Shown here in pieces: positions 26,724-40,399 of a DNA stretch of 64,000 nt; position 1 is the stretch's first letter; every line of letters begins with the position of its first letter. Position numbers and translations under genes: made by a program. This DNA comes from Blastomyces gilchristii SLH14081 (taxonomy: Eukaryota; Ascomycota; Eurotiomycetes; Onygenales; Ajellomycetaceae). The stretch spans positions 2,292,875 to 2,356,874 of the forward strand of contig NW_003101676.1 in the NCBI RefSeq assembly GCF_000003855.2, in the 5' to 3' direction. The notes below the pieces were generated by a model. That model saw only the letters and a list, made by a program, of their open reading frames with translations, had not been told where the DNA came from and searched no databases.

Positions 26724-28464
26724 TTCTTAAGACCCTTGTGAACAATCCAACCTTACACCAGATGGAAAATAACCACACTCAACATCTTCCTCTTCCACTC
26801 CTTAACTCCGATACCCATGCCTTCTTTATTACTACTTTATTATTTTCCATCTCTGATCTATATGTCATCATCTTATGCCTTTCTATTTTACGCCCCCAGG
26901 TCCTGCTCATGATTTTAGATGGCCCAATTTCTGCATGGAATATCCACGTTAATCTTTTGCTTGTCGACATTCTGTGTTGTTTCGCTGCACAATTATCTGC
27001 GGTCTACCCCAAATATAGAACGCGCTGATCTAAAACTTTGACTCTTACGTGTTTCGCTTACATGTCGTCTCCACACTTGTCTGCCCATTTGCACCAAATG
27101 TGGGCCACAGCTTGAATGTAATTTACTGACGAACGATGATATGCCAGAGTATGGGGGTGGATGAAGGTGTGTCCCCTACTTGTATTCCGACCAGATAAAC
27201 ATATCCTTTTCTCACTTTCGGTCGTTGCTGTCTATTTTTATGGTCACTCCCCACACCCACCCCTGAGAAATCTACAACTTCTTTCTCACCTTTCTTTCTT
27301 ATCTCGAATCCTTTGATTATGAACATAACGTGGGCTTTATGGCGTCTAGTTTTAATTGTCAACTACAATAAAAAAACAAAAAAGGGATTCATTTGACTGT
27401 TCCAGCTTATCGAGAAGATGCAGATACCTATCTATATCGCCTTCTCTATCAACCTCCCGCTTTGAACCCTTACTCCTTCAACCCACTCAGGGATGCATCT
27501 AATTGCAGTCTTCATACTTTTATTCCATCCCACCTAACACCAGGAGCATAGACTAAATATATTTTGGTGTGCTCATGCCTGAAACATTTCGTACATGCAT
27601 TGGTTATCCTTAATAGATCCTTCATAAGACGTTTCTTATATTTGAGTTGTTTTCCAGGATCTTATTGCACCTGTCTATAACAGCCTCATTCACAATATAT
27701 TCCATAGCGGCGTTCTCCATTTATCGACAGTAGTATTGATTCTTCATGATTTGCCGCTCATTCCCAATAATGAGAGTAATATTGTGGACGGGTATTTTGG
27801 TTAGAGACACAGTTGAACATCCATAGTTTTTTTTTATCAATTCATCATAACTACATATTTTCACTAGACCTATGTCTCTGCTGATGCGATGCAGTCCCAA
27901 CTCCATCATTATTAGATCTCATGATGATAATAGGATCTGTATATGCGCATGTGAATGAAAGTTAGCTTGAATGGGGCAAGAAAAGTTGATCATGCTCTCG
28001 AAAAAAACGGCATGTTCATCTATAAGTTAGATCTAACTGTAACTAACTTTGACGGTTAGGTTATGTAATCATATTAAACAGTCGCAACAACATTTCCTCA
28101 ACTACAAGTTCCTCTTGGAACACACTACCTTGCGAACATCACCGCGTGAATCCCGCACAGCCTGTCCACTGAACTCCGCTGTTCCCCACCCTGCCATTTC
28201 CCCAGCCGTTTCCAGCCCGGATCTTTCCCAGACATCCAAGTGGGCCACACTCTTGAAAAACTTGGTTGCCTGCCTGCAAACCGCATCGTCTTAAGCTTTC
28301 ATTCAGCCGGTCATCTTTGGTTTCGCCTTCAAGTACGATCTTGTACGCTCCATACTCCTTTCATCGACTAGGACAGCTTGAATACATCTCATCAGCGGCT
28401 CACTTAACCACCCCATCTTCCTTGAGGCTCCCCCGCCTTGGTGGTTCAACTGCGGGATCAAATC
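26724..28464. other. Intergenic region between pakA and HSE1
   Basis: About 1.7 kb between same-strand genes. The first part should be the kinase 3' UTR; the last few hundred bases should be the HSE1 promoter and leader. No gene-like frame with conserved features was seen. Confidence 0.5.
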
Positions 28465-30984
28465 ATGTTCCGCGCACAGCAAAATGCATTTGACGATGCC
28501 GTTGGTGAGTGTTGTTCCGAGTTTATAGTTCCTAAACATGGTGATACATATACTAATCAACTTCCCATAGCCAAGGCGACGGATGAGAACTTGACATCGG
28601 AAAATTGGGAATTTATTCTTGTACGCTAACTCTCGGAACAATTGCGTCGATTTTCGTAGACTATCTTGTTGCTGATCAATCGATGGTGTAAAGGATGTTT
28701 GTGATAAGGTTGGCAGTGAGGATACGGGGTATGACTCTGGAACCTCTGCATGAAGCCAGTATCACTGGCGTTATTATAGAGACTAACTGTACTCGGCCGG
28801 ACTCACAGCGCGAAAGATGCGGTTGCTGCAATGATAAAGCGACTTGCGCATCGGAATGCTAACGTGCAACTTTATACCTTGGAAGTGCGTTGGCAGTTTG
28901 TGATTATTCATGAGAGGTGTTTGTGTTCATTGCTAATGAAGAGCAGCTTGCTAATGCCCTTTCGCAAAATTGCGGGGTGAACATGCACCGTGAGCTGGCT
29001 TCGAGAAGTTTTACGGATTCCCTTCTACGCCTCGCAAACGATCGGGTATGTTAACTGACGTTTTACATTTCACACACCTCTGCCATCTCCGCCGAGGCCT
29101 TTTGCTGATTGATCCACGTCCGATAGAACACACACCAACAAGTGAAGGCGAAGATACTAGAGCGGATGGAAGAATGGACAGAGATGTTTTCTAGCAATCC
29201 TGACTTCGGTATTATGGAGCAGGCTTATATGAAACTCAAGTCGCAGAGTGAGTAGACGGCTGTCTTGTACCGACTTTGTTCGAGTTCTCTGTTCGTTACT
29301 GTTTCTTGTTTAACAGGTTATTTATTTAACAGATCCAAATCTTCAACCACCATCGAAACCAACGAAGCGGCAAATTACCGATTTTGACCGGCAGAAGGAG
29401 GAAGAGGAACTTCAGATGGCGCTCGCATTGTCTATTAAGGATAAATCTTCTTCTTCTTCAACCCATAACAACACCGCTGCACAGCGTACGACCAGTCAGG
29501 ATAGCCAGGGCCAGCCTGCACCGTCCCAGCTTCTTCCATCAGGTACTACCGCAGCCACCGTTTCTCGGGTTCGAGCCCTATATGACTTTCAACCATCTGA
29601 GCCCGGAGAACTCCAGTTCCGCAAGGGTGATGTTATTGCGGTGCTCGAATCTGTTTACAAAGATTGGTGGAAAGGTTCTCTGCGGGGCCAAACCGGAATC
29701 TTCCCCCTTAACTATGTTGAGAAACTATCAGATCCCACCCAAGAGGAGCTCCAAAGAGAAGCTCAAATGGAGGCTGAAGTTTTCGCCGAAATAAAAAATG
29801 TAGAGAAACTTTTGACGCTTTTGAGCACCAGTAGTTCAGAATTGAACGTCCAGGAGAACGACGAAATCACAACTCTATATCATTCTACGCTTGCCATACG
29901 CCCAAAACTTATTGAATTGATTGGAAAGTACTCACAGAAGAAAGGTGAGTATTTAGATTTGGGCTGTTTTCTCAACACTATTTGCTAACCATCTTGAAGA
30001 CGACTTTACCCAACTTAATGAAAAGTTCATCAAAGCTCGAAGAGACTACGAATCCCTTCTAGAGGCCTCGATGGCCCATCCATCACAGCCGCATTACGGA
30101 CGGCCGCCACAGTCTGCATACAGCTATCCAGTGCAAAGTGCATCCCCTGGATACCCTCAGGGGGTTCAACAGGACGAAGCCCATCATTACTATGCCGCTC
30201 ACCCACAAGGTATGAAATTTTGCACCTATCTGCGCTTTCGTGGCTTCTGTATCATTTCCTTCCCCCTTGATTTGGCTATCTTTATTAGGGTTCTCCTTTT
30301 GAAAGTACTTCCGCTGCTCACAAATACATAGACGGCCCAAAACCTTTCCAATCTAGCCAAACTCCGTTCTACAGCTCCGAGCAAGTTCCGCTCCCCTACC
30401 CGAACAATGTGCAGACTCCTGATACCAGACAACGAACACCCAGCGGCACACGCCCCTTGCAACAATCTCAGCAGCAACCCCCCTCTGACACGTACGGAGC
30501 AAATGGTCTTGTTCATAACCACGCTCAGAATTCCTCCGACCACCCCCAGGAGCTTGGAACATCAGTATATGACTCCCCGCAAGACAGCGTCCCGCCAAAT
30601 ATTCGACATTCTTACCACTCGCCAAGCCATCAACCAAGCCACCAGGTTCAACCACAGCCGGCTGACTTTTCTTCTCTTCCATACTCGCCTGTGGGTAACC
30701 CCCAGTCACAAACTCCATCTCTAAATCAACCTTATACTGCACAATCACACCCACCTCAACATATTCAACAGCATCAACAGCTCGCTACGTCAGCTCCTAG
30801 CCAACCTCACCAAGCACCTCCATCTGTCCCATCCAGTAGTCCAGGTCAGCCTCCGTACCCTACAGCCCCTGCTGCAGCGCGGCCAGGACCAGGCAGTGGG
30901 AGTTACCAGTCCTATCATCCACCAAGCGGCCCACAAGCAACTTCTTCAAACGTAAACCTAAACCCAAGTTCCTTCTATCGGTAA
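28465..30984 (+). CDS. HSE1: Class E vacuolar sorting protein Hse1 (ESCRT-0, STAM homolog)
   Basis: Nine exons: 28465-28504, 28571-28620, 28694-28728, 28809-28884, 28947-29045, 29127-29247, 29333-29944, 30000-30209, 30332-30984; 631 residues. The VHS domain occupies about residues 5-140. A ubiquitin-interacting motif follows at 162-178 (EEEELQMALALS), then an SH3 domain at 218-272 (ALYDF, WWKG, IFPLNYV). A GAT-like helical segment and a P/Q/S-rich tail complete it. With Vps27 it forms ESCRT-0, which gathers ubiquitinated cargo on endosomes for delivery into multivesicular bodies. The N-terminal 140 residues are split over six small exons. The 3' splice site before exon 9 is the AG at 30330-30331; an earlier AG near 30289 would give a premature stop. 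Confidence 0.96.
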
Positions 30985-32052
30985 ATATGTGTTCTTCATT
31001 TGCCAAAGATTCCAACCCATGTCCCAATGGGAAATTGGGCAGATAGCAAACCTTTTCTACTATCCTCCGCCCCTAGGATTTCGGCGATCTTGGTTGGAGG
31101 ATGCACGCAGGCGTTTACGGAATTTCCTCCAGTTAGTATTCATTTGCCTCTTTGTAAACAGTTCACAGGTCAATCCAATTTTGCGGACATTGCTTTTATG
31201 TTGTTTTTCTCCTAGTTGACTAAAACTTTCTTGTTTGTTCTGGTATAAGAGAATGAAAGTCTATGCTTTATAGTCCTAGTAATATTCTCGCTGCCTCCGT
31301 CTTTTTCAATTTCCGTATCATCTACTAGATGTATACCCTGCATACCGGCTTTTGCGGTGTCACTGGGTTCCTGTCAGTTCGCGTGTGATTATACCTCACG
31401 ATTCCTACATATATTTATGAGCCTGTAGCTTCCTCCCCCAAGCCATGTCGACTTGGGTTGATACGTATTGATTGTTATAATAGCTAATCTAAATCACTTT
31501 TGGAAGTCCACTGCTAAAGCGGGCTTGAATTAAATTATTTACTCTAGCATTGAATGAAACTGGTTTCGGAATGCCACGCTCGGCTCATTGGGCACACCGG
31601 GGCGGGGAGCTGCTGGAGTCACGTGTCATTGTGTTCTCCCAGCGAGCCCTGCTCAGCTACCTATTCGCCAGCGTTGCGATGACTTAACCCAAGCACCGAA
31701 GCGCGAACCAAAGTCAACGGGAAGTAATTGATATCTTGTGTACTGGCGTGAACATTTTAGAATTCGGGTCTTTCGTGGAACGCCTCCTTCCTATCCATTG
31801 CTTGCGTTCCCCATTTCCCTTCACACATATTCTTTCCTGATTGCGGTGAACGACCACTTCAACATCCCTAATTTTATTACCGGAATTTTCCTCGAACATG
31901 ATGTTCCCCGAGGGCCCTTTTCCCTACGGGTAGGATTATTCGAACAACGTTGCTATCCCGTCTCAACGACGAGTTATAAAGCGCTTGGGTCTAGAATATA
32001 TCGGCTTCGTCTACAGCACTGGCGAATAACTGAGGCATCGTCGGCCTGCACG
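30985..32052. other. Intergenic region between HSE1 and PAN2
   Basis: About 1.07 kb between same-strand genes. It contains the HSE1 3' UTR and the PAN2 promoter. The PAN2 frame is open upstream to about 31738, but that stretch has no family similarity. No other gene seen. Confidence 0.5.
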
Positions 32053-35000
32053 ATGGATCCGGACTGGGATGAGGTATCCCGGATAGCGGTCCCTCCTTCA
32101 GGTCCCCATGTCCTACCGACCGTCGCCTCAACGATTGCGTTTGATGACACACAGGAGTTACTGTGGACGGGAAATGAATTCGTGAGACCACGGCCTCGAG
32201 TCCCTATCTAGGATAACATGCGTCGCAAGAGCGCATCGCCTAGACAAGTAATTTGCTAATACATATCCAATGTTGATTATCGTTAGGGACGAGTGACTTC
32301 CTTCTACGGGCCAGAGCTGCAGAGATATACGTCCGTAAAAGCACACCCGGCTTCTGAAGGGCCTGTTCGCCAGCTTCTATTCCATGAGAAAGGCGTATTA
32401 TCAGTGTCCTCTAAGAGCGTGCATCTCACCTCCCGCCGTGGCCTGACAATATGGCATCTCTCCCACGAAGAAATGGAGGATCTCCGTTGCATGAGTTTCA
32501 CCAAGCAGGCTTCAAGGGTTATTGTTGCTGGCTGCCAACCCGTAATGTTCCACATTGACGTTGACAAGGGAATAATTGTCGAGAAATTAATCACGGAGCA
32601 TAATTACACAATTATGAAAAAGAGTCGTTACCTATGTGCCGCGACTGATACTGGCTCTGTTAATGCACTGAGTCTATCCGATTTCAGTGTCGTGAAAAGT
32701 TGGAAAGCACATGGTACCGTTGTCAACGACATGGATGCGCGGAACGACTACCTCGTTACGTGCGGCTTTTCCGTACGACATCTCGGATCTCCGATTGTCG
32801 ACCCCTTGGCGAATGTGTACGATTTAAAAACCTTGGCCCCATTACCCCCTATTCCGTTTCACGCTGGTGCAGCGTACGTCCGAATGCATCCAAAGTTACA
32901 GACTACAAGCTTCGTAGCTTCCCAGACCGGGCAGCTCCAAGTAGTTGATCTAATGAATCCTAATGCTATTAATCTGCGACAGGCAAATGTCACATTTATG
33001 CTCGGTCTTGAGATTTCACCCTCAGGGGAAGCTCTCGCAGTCAACGATGCTGAATGCCTCATACATCTTTGGGGTTCCCCGTCCAAAATCCATTTCAACG
33101 AAATGAGCAAGGAAACGGAGTTCGCGGATGTTCCCTCCCGGCCGCCTATGATAGATTGGTCAAATGATACCCCCTTGAACGTGATTGGTATTCCATACTA
33201 CCATGAGCGATTACTCTCTGCCTGGCCGAGCCACTTGGTTTTTGAAATCGGAAGCATTCCTCCGCAAGTTGATCAGGCCATTATTCCATATCTTCACGCT
33301 GGGGAAATAGGGCATTACGCCCCCAATCCGCGGAAGACCAGGAGATATCAGGTTGAAAGCACGCGGGCACAACCCGCCGCGGAGCCGGCATTAGCTGCTC
33401 CAAAGTTTTTAAGCGAGCGAGCAAGGGCTCAGGCAAAAGCCAAGTTTGACAATAATATGAGTGAAACTGCGGATACATTAGAGAGTATAGCCATTAATAA
33501 AGAGGCAGAGGAGGATCCACTTTTAAAGTATGGTAATGTCGAGATCAAGTATAGCAAGTTCGGAGTGGATGATTTCGATTTTAGGTTAGTTACGTTTTTC
33601 AATACTCCGCATCGAATGGATGCTAACCCCGCTCCCATCTAGATATTACAATAACACGGTGTTTTCGGGATTGGAGACGCATATTGCCAACTCCTTCGCA
33701 AACCCTCTTCTTCAGCTGTTTAAATTCATTCCACTAGTCAAAAATTTAGCCCTCCACCATGTAGCAACGAACTGCATATACGAAAACTGTCTCCTGTGTG
33801 AAATGGGTTTTCTGTTTGACATGCTCGACAAAGCAAACGGGCAAAACTGCCAGGCAACAAACCTGTTAAGAACCTTCAGTGGTTTTCGAGAAGCAACAAA
33901 TCTTGGTCTTCTTGAGGACAATTTGACCACGAAGTCCCTGTCGTCAACTATTCAGTCAGTCAATCGGTTTTTCCTGCATCAGATATCCCACGATTTTCGA
34001 TTGATGTTTCCACATTCTGAAGAACTAGACCATACACTCTCAACTGATGCGGTCGAGTCAATCCGCTGTATGCTCTGCCGCAACGAGACAGTACGACCTG
34101 GAAACGCATTTGTCAATGAGCTAAACTATCCCGCGATCGACCCCAAGCAGGCACGGCGCAATGCTTCCTATCGATTCCCTGATATACTCAAATCTAGCAT
34201 TGAGCGCGAAACCCAAAATAGGGGTTGGTGCAGCCACTGTCGCCGCTATCAGCAAGTTTCTATCCGAAAAACGGTTCACCGGATGCCTCTGGTTTTGATG
34301 ATAAATGCATCCGTAAATAACCCGAACAGCCGACAATTATGGAGCACGCCTGGGTGGCTCCCCGAAGAGGTTGGGATCATTCTTGAAGATGGCCGCATAC
34401 AATGCTTCGAAGGCGAGGAGCTTATAACACGCAGAAAGAATGGTACACCCGGCCTTATAATATACGAACTGGTAGGGCTTGTGGTTGAAATTGATATCCC
34501 GGAACACCACAAGCCACACTTAGTTTCTTTCATAAACGTCGCAATATCTTCGCGTGATGTGAACGACAAGAACCGATGGCATCTTTTTAACGATTTCCTC
34601 GTGACGGAAGTTAGCCGAGAGGAGGTGTTTTCATTTAATCAGTCTTGGAAGTCGCCTTGCAGTTTGGCTTACCAAGTCCAGACTGCCCGACACGGCGTGG
34701 ATGATTCTTGGAAAAGTGAACTTGATACCACTCTGTTGTTTTACGAGTGGTCTATGAAGTGCGTTTCGTTATATTTTTATTTTTTTTTGGTTCTATTTCC
34801 CCCTGCGGATTTATCACCCACGCATTCATTTCCTCTATCGCTATTACCGTTATTCTTCTCTAACCTACCTACAGTAATTATCGCCCAACGGAGGCCTGCC
34901 GAGTGCTGCAACCTGATGAAAAGCCCTCCACAGGAACCCCAGTTGCTCTCGATACCGAATTTGTGGACTTAGAGAAGGCAGAAATTGAGGTCAAAGCAGA

Positions 35001-35895
35001 TGGAACCCAGGAAATCGTTCGCCCAAGTAAAAGCGGACTTGCACGTGTTTCTGTCATCCGAGGCTCTGGCACCGCCGAAGGTGTCCCGTTTATCGATGAT
35101 TACATCACCATAAAGGACCCAATTGTCGATTATGTCACGCAGTATTCAGGGATCAAACCGGGCGACTTGGACCCACGAAGCAGCTCCCACAATCTTGTTC
35201 CTTTAAAAGTTGCATATAAGAAGTTATGGCTTCTTTTGAATCTGGGCTGCATTTTCGTCGGTCATGGTCTGGCTTCCGATTTCCGTAAAATCAATATCCA
35301 AGTTCCTAAATCACAAACTGTGGATACTCAGTATTTGTTTTTCCACCCGTCAAAAAACCGTCGCCTGAGTTTACGATACCTTGCATGGGCTGTTTTCAAG
35401 GAATACATCCAGGAGTCCACCACATCTACCACTTCGCCTGAACCTGCTCAAGCTGCCCCTGTCAACGTTACCGCGAATACATCTAGTTCTGAAGGTCATG
35501 ACTCAATCGAAGATGCTCGCATGGCCCTGCGACTCTGGAAAAGGTTCCAAGAATACGAGGATGCGGGTATTGTATCGCAAATGCTTGAAGAGATATTCCG
35601 CGAAGGCTTTAAGCTGGGTTTCAAACCCCCTCCACGGAATTCCCCTAATTCTAACCCCGCTACGACTGTGCCGGGAGCTGCTATAGCCCGACTTCCTGTC
35701 AGTGGGCGCAACACACCTGACGTAGCAGTAGTCGGAGCTGGAACGCTTAGCTCAGGCGGGAGTGTGAATGGTAGTACACCGTCGACGCCGCGGCAATCAT
35801 TCAGGAGATCTTCCGCCCTCACTCCTAGCAATGGTAGTTTCACAGGAAACACTAGCAAGATACCGGACATTTTTGGAGGTAGCCCTCTGCGATGA
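32053..35895 (+). CDS. PAN2: PAN2, catalytic subunit of the PAN2-PAN3 deadenylase
   Basis: Exons 32053-32181, 32287-33584, 33643-34758, 34875-35895; 1,187 residues. An N-terminal WD40 propeller is followed by a catalytically inert ubiquitin-hydrolase-like domain. The C-terminal DEDD 3'-5' exonuclease carries acidic residues Asp874 and Glu876 ([10 protein letters not shown]), Asp983 ([10 protein letters not shown]) and Asp1061 (SIEDARMAL), so it should be active. It trims poly(A) tails in the cytoplasm together with Pan3, recruited by poly(A)-binding protein. The frame is open for about 315 bases upstream of the chosen ATG, but the family begins at this MDPDWDE-like start. The C terminus is a low-complexity Ser/Thr/Pro tail, as in related fungi. 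Confidence 0.97.
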
Positions 35896-36370
35896 GCCTT
35901 CTTCCAGATAAATGCTGCGATTTGAAAAATCACGTGTCATTATAAATAATAATACCGTTTCTGGTCGAACAATTTGCAAAATTGGAATTTTTATGGCAGG
36001 ATCTGAGAGCCCATCGAACTCTTGGCATTCGTTATTCAGGGGTTTGTTTTTTTATATATAATCAACGATTGGTTATATGCAACTTGCTGCTCGCTATGTA
36101 CGTATGGCTAATATACACGCACATTTAATGAATTATGAATTATCTAAGGACATCCTAACATGCCCGTAAACTGTCTATCTCACGTTTCACGCATACCTAC
36201 TTATCTTAGTACTTTATCTGATTCCACATTTGCGATACCGCCTGGGAAGCTACTCTAGAACATTTCTCAAACATATTCTATCAGCCAAAACTTTTCAAGT
36301 GTCCACTCAAGGCACGGGATAGCCAAACCAACGTTCTAACACTCGTTCATATCGGCCTGAAACTCGCATC

Positions 36371-36406
<36 letters not shown>

Positions 36407-36850
36407 CCCTTCTGGGAGTTGGGGGATTGGTTTCGGGGAGGGTAACAACCTTGCGAAATTGGATACAGCCCAAGTGCAAGTTTTGGAAACTACATCATGT
36501 TTTCGGCGCTGCAGACTACCATCTTAGTTTCAGTCTGGGAATAGCCTACAACAGGCCGAAGAGAATAGTCCCTTTGAAGCAGGATTTGGACATCTAGCTT
36601 ACGACACGCAATCTCTATATATCTTTTTATTTCTCACATAACAGGTCGAAGTCCACTTTATCCACTTAGTCGAACGAACATAGGAAAACTGAAGACCCTA
36701 GATGCTCGAGCACAATAGATCAAAGGATGGCTTGTAAGGGAAATCCTGGGAAATGTGAGTTGAAGGGTGCCAGCCAGTATCATTTGGAGAAACAAACAAG
36801 GCAACAGACAGCATTTAAATCAGCCCGCCAACCACGCACGCGTTCTTTTC
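35896..36850. other. Convergent intergenic region (PAN2 / PHGDH)
   Basis: About 950 bp holding the two 3' ends. A run of 32 T lies at 36375-36406. No gene was seen. Confidence 0.55.
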
Positions 36851-38933
36851 TCAAAGGGAAACGACACTTGCACTTAATACCCCCCCTTCCTCCACAAGGG
36901 CCTTGACTACACCCTCTTCTACGGCCTTATCAACTCCAAGAATCATTAATGCCTCGTGCTCTACCTCATACTTATCCCTCGTGTCAGGTTGGCTCATATC
37001 CTGACTCTTAGGCTCACTGGTAGCTGCGATTCTCTCGCACTCCAATAGACCTTTTGAGACAGGGGCCACGCCCATAAAGTTGATATTAACGCCTTCCTTC
37101 CCCAAGATGCTTCCGACAACTCCAATTTTTCCGGGAGAATCGTAGTTGTGACAAATGAGTAACGTACCATCGGGAACGAAGGACGTAGCAAATCGACCGA
37201 GACGAGATATTAATGGCTGAGACTGCGAGCATGTCCCGGATATGATTTGCTGCTGCCCGGGGACCGCTTTTGGTGCAGGCACGGAACTTGCAACATCAGG
37301 CGGTGGACGGGAAGATGCGCGCGAGGGCGGGTGGGCCACCAGTGTGATGAGAGAAGAGTAAGAATGCGATGCTGGATCGCGGGAGAATCGCTCGTTGACA
37401 ACAATGCCACGTTCCTTTGCAATGAGCTCTGCGTTGACGATATTTACGTTGACGCCCGCCGTGCTACTAATCGGAGCAATGAGCCCCTTGATCAGAGCTG
37501 CAAAGAGGGGTTTTGTATTATTAATCCCAGAAATCTCCCCTTCGTAGATCATGTCAAATGTGCTGCTATTTGCCGTAGATGTGGCGGCAGATGTGAAATG
37601 CTGGATATATAGGCTCCCCATTTTCTCTACGAGATGTACAAATGGTTGGAGCTTCTTGTATACTTCCGGCAAAATCAAGGGCGCATTCACGGCACTTCGA
37701 GGGAGGGCACCGCTCAATATCTGGAGAACCTGTTCGCAGACATCAATGGAGACATTCTCCTGTGCTTCAACTGTAGAGGCACCAAGATGTGGGGTCGCCA
37801 AAACACGGGGATGGGCAATGAGTTTTGCGGCGCTGGAACCAATAGCTGGAGGCTCTGATGTAAAAACATCAATTGCCGCTCCAGCCAAATGGCCTGATTC
37901 TAGGGCTTCGAGAAGAGAAGTTTCGTCAAAAGTTCCGCCACGAGCGACATTTAGTACACGAGCGCCTCTTTTCAACTGCGAAAGCTCTGCGGATGATATC
38001 ATTCCCCTCGTTGATGCGATCAAAGGTGTATGAATCGTGAGGAAATCTACTGTCGGCAGCAGTGCATCAAGGGAAGGTAGAAGGTTCACAGACGCGGATT
38101 CTGCAACCGCAGCAGAAGCATAGGGATCGACAGCATTCACCTTCATCCCTAGCCCTTTGGCGAGTCGCGCAACTATCAAGCCAACTATAAAGAACACACC
38201 GTATGAGGAATTGCTCTCTCAGGGGGTTTATGTTCAAAATTGGATCAATGCAGCTCGTACCTTTTCCCAGGCCGATAATTCCTAGGGTCTTCCCTTTAAC
38301 TTCAACACCCACTAATCGACTCCTTTCCCATTTCCCATCTTTGAGGCTTGAGCAACCATTAGGGATGTTTCTGGCCATGGAAAGCATCAACGCTATCGTA
38401 TGCTCGGCAGCAGCCCCAACATTTCCGGAGGGGGAGTTTATGACCACGATCCCAAGTTTGGTTGCAGCAGCAACGTCTATAACAAAAGGGGGGTCAGTGG
38501 TGTTCTGTGTTCTTCGAGACTACATGAGATATTGGACCGTTTGGATGGGAGCATTGCATAACCAAGTTGACTATTCCTCGGAGGGACCAAAAAAAAAAAA
38601 AAAAAAAAAAAGTAAATGCGTAGGATGAAGAGAAACGGAGTAGCTAAACAGAAGAATATAAGAGTCATTCTCACCAACGTTATCAACACCAACGCCTGCT
38701 CTCCCAACAACCTTCAGATTCTTCCCCGCCTGCAACACCTCCGCAGTGACTTTAGTCTCCGAACGTACAAGCAATGCTTGGTAGTCGGGGATGATTTTCA
38801 CCAACTCGTCCGGGCTGAGGTCCGTCCTCTCGTGAACATTCAGGGTAGATTTGAGCAGTGACAGGCCGTCAGGAGACAACTTCTCTGGGACCAGCACTTT
38901 AGCTCGCACCGCATCATTTGAGAGTAGAGGCAT
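36851..38933 (-). CDS. serA: D-3-phosphoglycerate dehydrogenase
   Basis: Exons in transcript order: 38933-38675, 38476-38261, 38184-36851; 602 residues. It oxidises 3-phosphoglycerate with NAD+, the first step of serine synthesis in the cytosol. The substrate-binding half (RAGVGVDNVD, NSPSGN), the Rossmann motif GIIGLGKVG and the catalytic region with ARGG and TPHLGAST are all visible. The long form of the enzyme is present: an intervening domain, then a C-terminal ACT domain beginning near LLICHNYDSPGKIG, which usually mediates feedback control. A 60-residue Ser/Pro/Ala-rich insertion lies between the catalytic part and the ACT domain. Intron 1 carries a long A run on the plus strand. The symbol is by function. 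Confidence 0.95.
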
Positions 38934-39127
38934 GGGGGAAACGGATAGATGGATGAATTGAATAGATCTTTTAAGTGGGATTGATTGACTGACTACCCTG
39001 AGAAACAGAAATATGCTATGCTCAAAATGTAGATACTTATTTTCGACGCTGACAGCAGCAGAAGTGGAAGAAATGGAAGATGGAAGAAAGAGAGAGAGAG
39101 AGACAGAGAGATCACACAAACAAACAC

Positions 39128-39172
<45 letters not shown>

Positions 39173-40399
39173 TTATCTTGTACTGTACTTTTTTAACTTA
39201 CTTACCTCTCTGCATAACCATCCTCCGGCCTAAACAGCTCAGCTTCTCCTCATTTCCGGAAAGGCGCACAGCCCCATGAATCCGCGAAAAGCTTTAGGTA
39301 TAAGAACAAGAACACACTAGGGAGAGGGGGAGAGGGGGATAGGAGGGGGGGGGGACAATTCAGTGCCACAATGCATGCATCAGTATTCAATCTCTAGCCA
39401 GCCGGAAATTCAATATTCAAACAATTCAACAAGCCAACACCCAATCGCTCACAATCTCCCCGGAGTAAGTTAACTGCCTTAGGCACAGCACAGTCCGGGG
39501 TATTATTGGGCGCAGCGAATGGGCTAGTTGGACGTTCTGCCGTCCCCTTGTGAACCCTGCCTGATAGATAAGAATTTCTATTAGTTAACCTGATTTGTCT
39601 CATTTTGGTTTGGAACCGTTTCTTCCAGCAGTGGAGTGGGCTTTCAAGGTGAAATCGGAACTGGGGGCCTGGAGAAGGGCTGGGAGGTCGGCTTGCATTA
39701 TTTAACTCCCAGTTCGATGTAGCTACTGTAACTTGGAGGGTGAGTATTGAGGAATGGCCCTTCAAATAAGCTAATCGTCTGGAGTTGAATGAAACCTTAA
39801 GAGGGCAAGTTCCTCTCAACTGAACTGGAACAAAATGTTAAATTTCCAAGCAACAGGCTGTAGGCATATCCTGCAACTACGTTCAAACTTCCAGCACACC
39901 GTGTCATCAACCTATGTTCTCCTAAACTTATCGATGAGTAGTCTGAAGACTCAATAAGTAAGCAACGACTCCTCCTCGCAAGGTCCGAATGTTGCATGAA
40001 TGTGACGCCAGCCTTATGCTGAAGGATTGAGTCAGGCCAGACACCAACCACGGTTGACGACTTGAAGCCAATTTTATCCCCCTTGATATTAGTCCCCAGC
40101 GACGAATCGAGTTTCCAGGCGTAGCCGCCGGGATACAGCACGGGTATCCGTTACTGTTGGGCATAGACAGGCAGAGGTTATTTGTACTGGGAAAAACTCC
40201 GGGAACTAAGTTTTTGCTGTTATTACTAACTCGACATTCTTATTCTAATACATGTAGTTTGCAGTCCAATGGTTTACCAGGAATGTATTGGAAGAAAAAG
40301 GGGAAAAAGAAAAGAAAAAAGAAAAAAATACGGTATGGGAAAATGAAAAGCAATAGAAAGTAACTTAGATCATACAGGAAGCTTACTTCTTATAGCCTA
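38934..40399. other. Intergenic region between PHGDH and HOT genes
   Basis: About 1.47 kb upstream of the PHGDH start and downstream of the transhydrogenase stop. It includes a (TA)n microsatellite at 39133-39167 and a purine-rich tract near 40290-40330. Minus-strand frames of 114 and 141 codons lie here but have no recognisable features. Confidence 0.5.
39133..39167. repeat. (TA)n microsatellite
   Basis: About 35 bp of uninterrupted AT dinucleotide repeat, upstream of the PHGDH gene. Confidence 0.9.

Noticed and set aside
31738..32052. In-frame upstream extension of PAN2
   Set aside because: The frame is open but the family begins at the MDPDWDE start; the upstream part has no similarity to PAN2 proteins.
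39394..40141. Minus-strand frames of 141 and 114 codons between PHGDH and HOT
   Set aside because: No conserved motif or plausible splice partner; overlapping frames on both strands suggest chance openness in a GC-balanced intergenic region.
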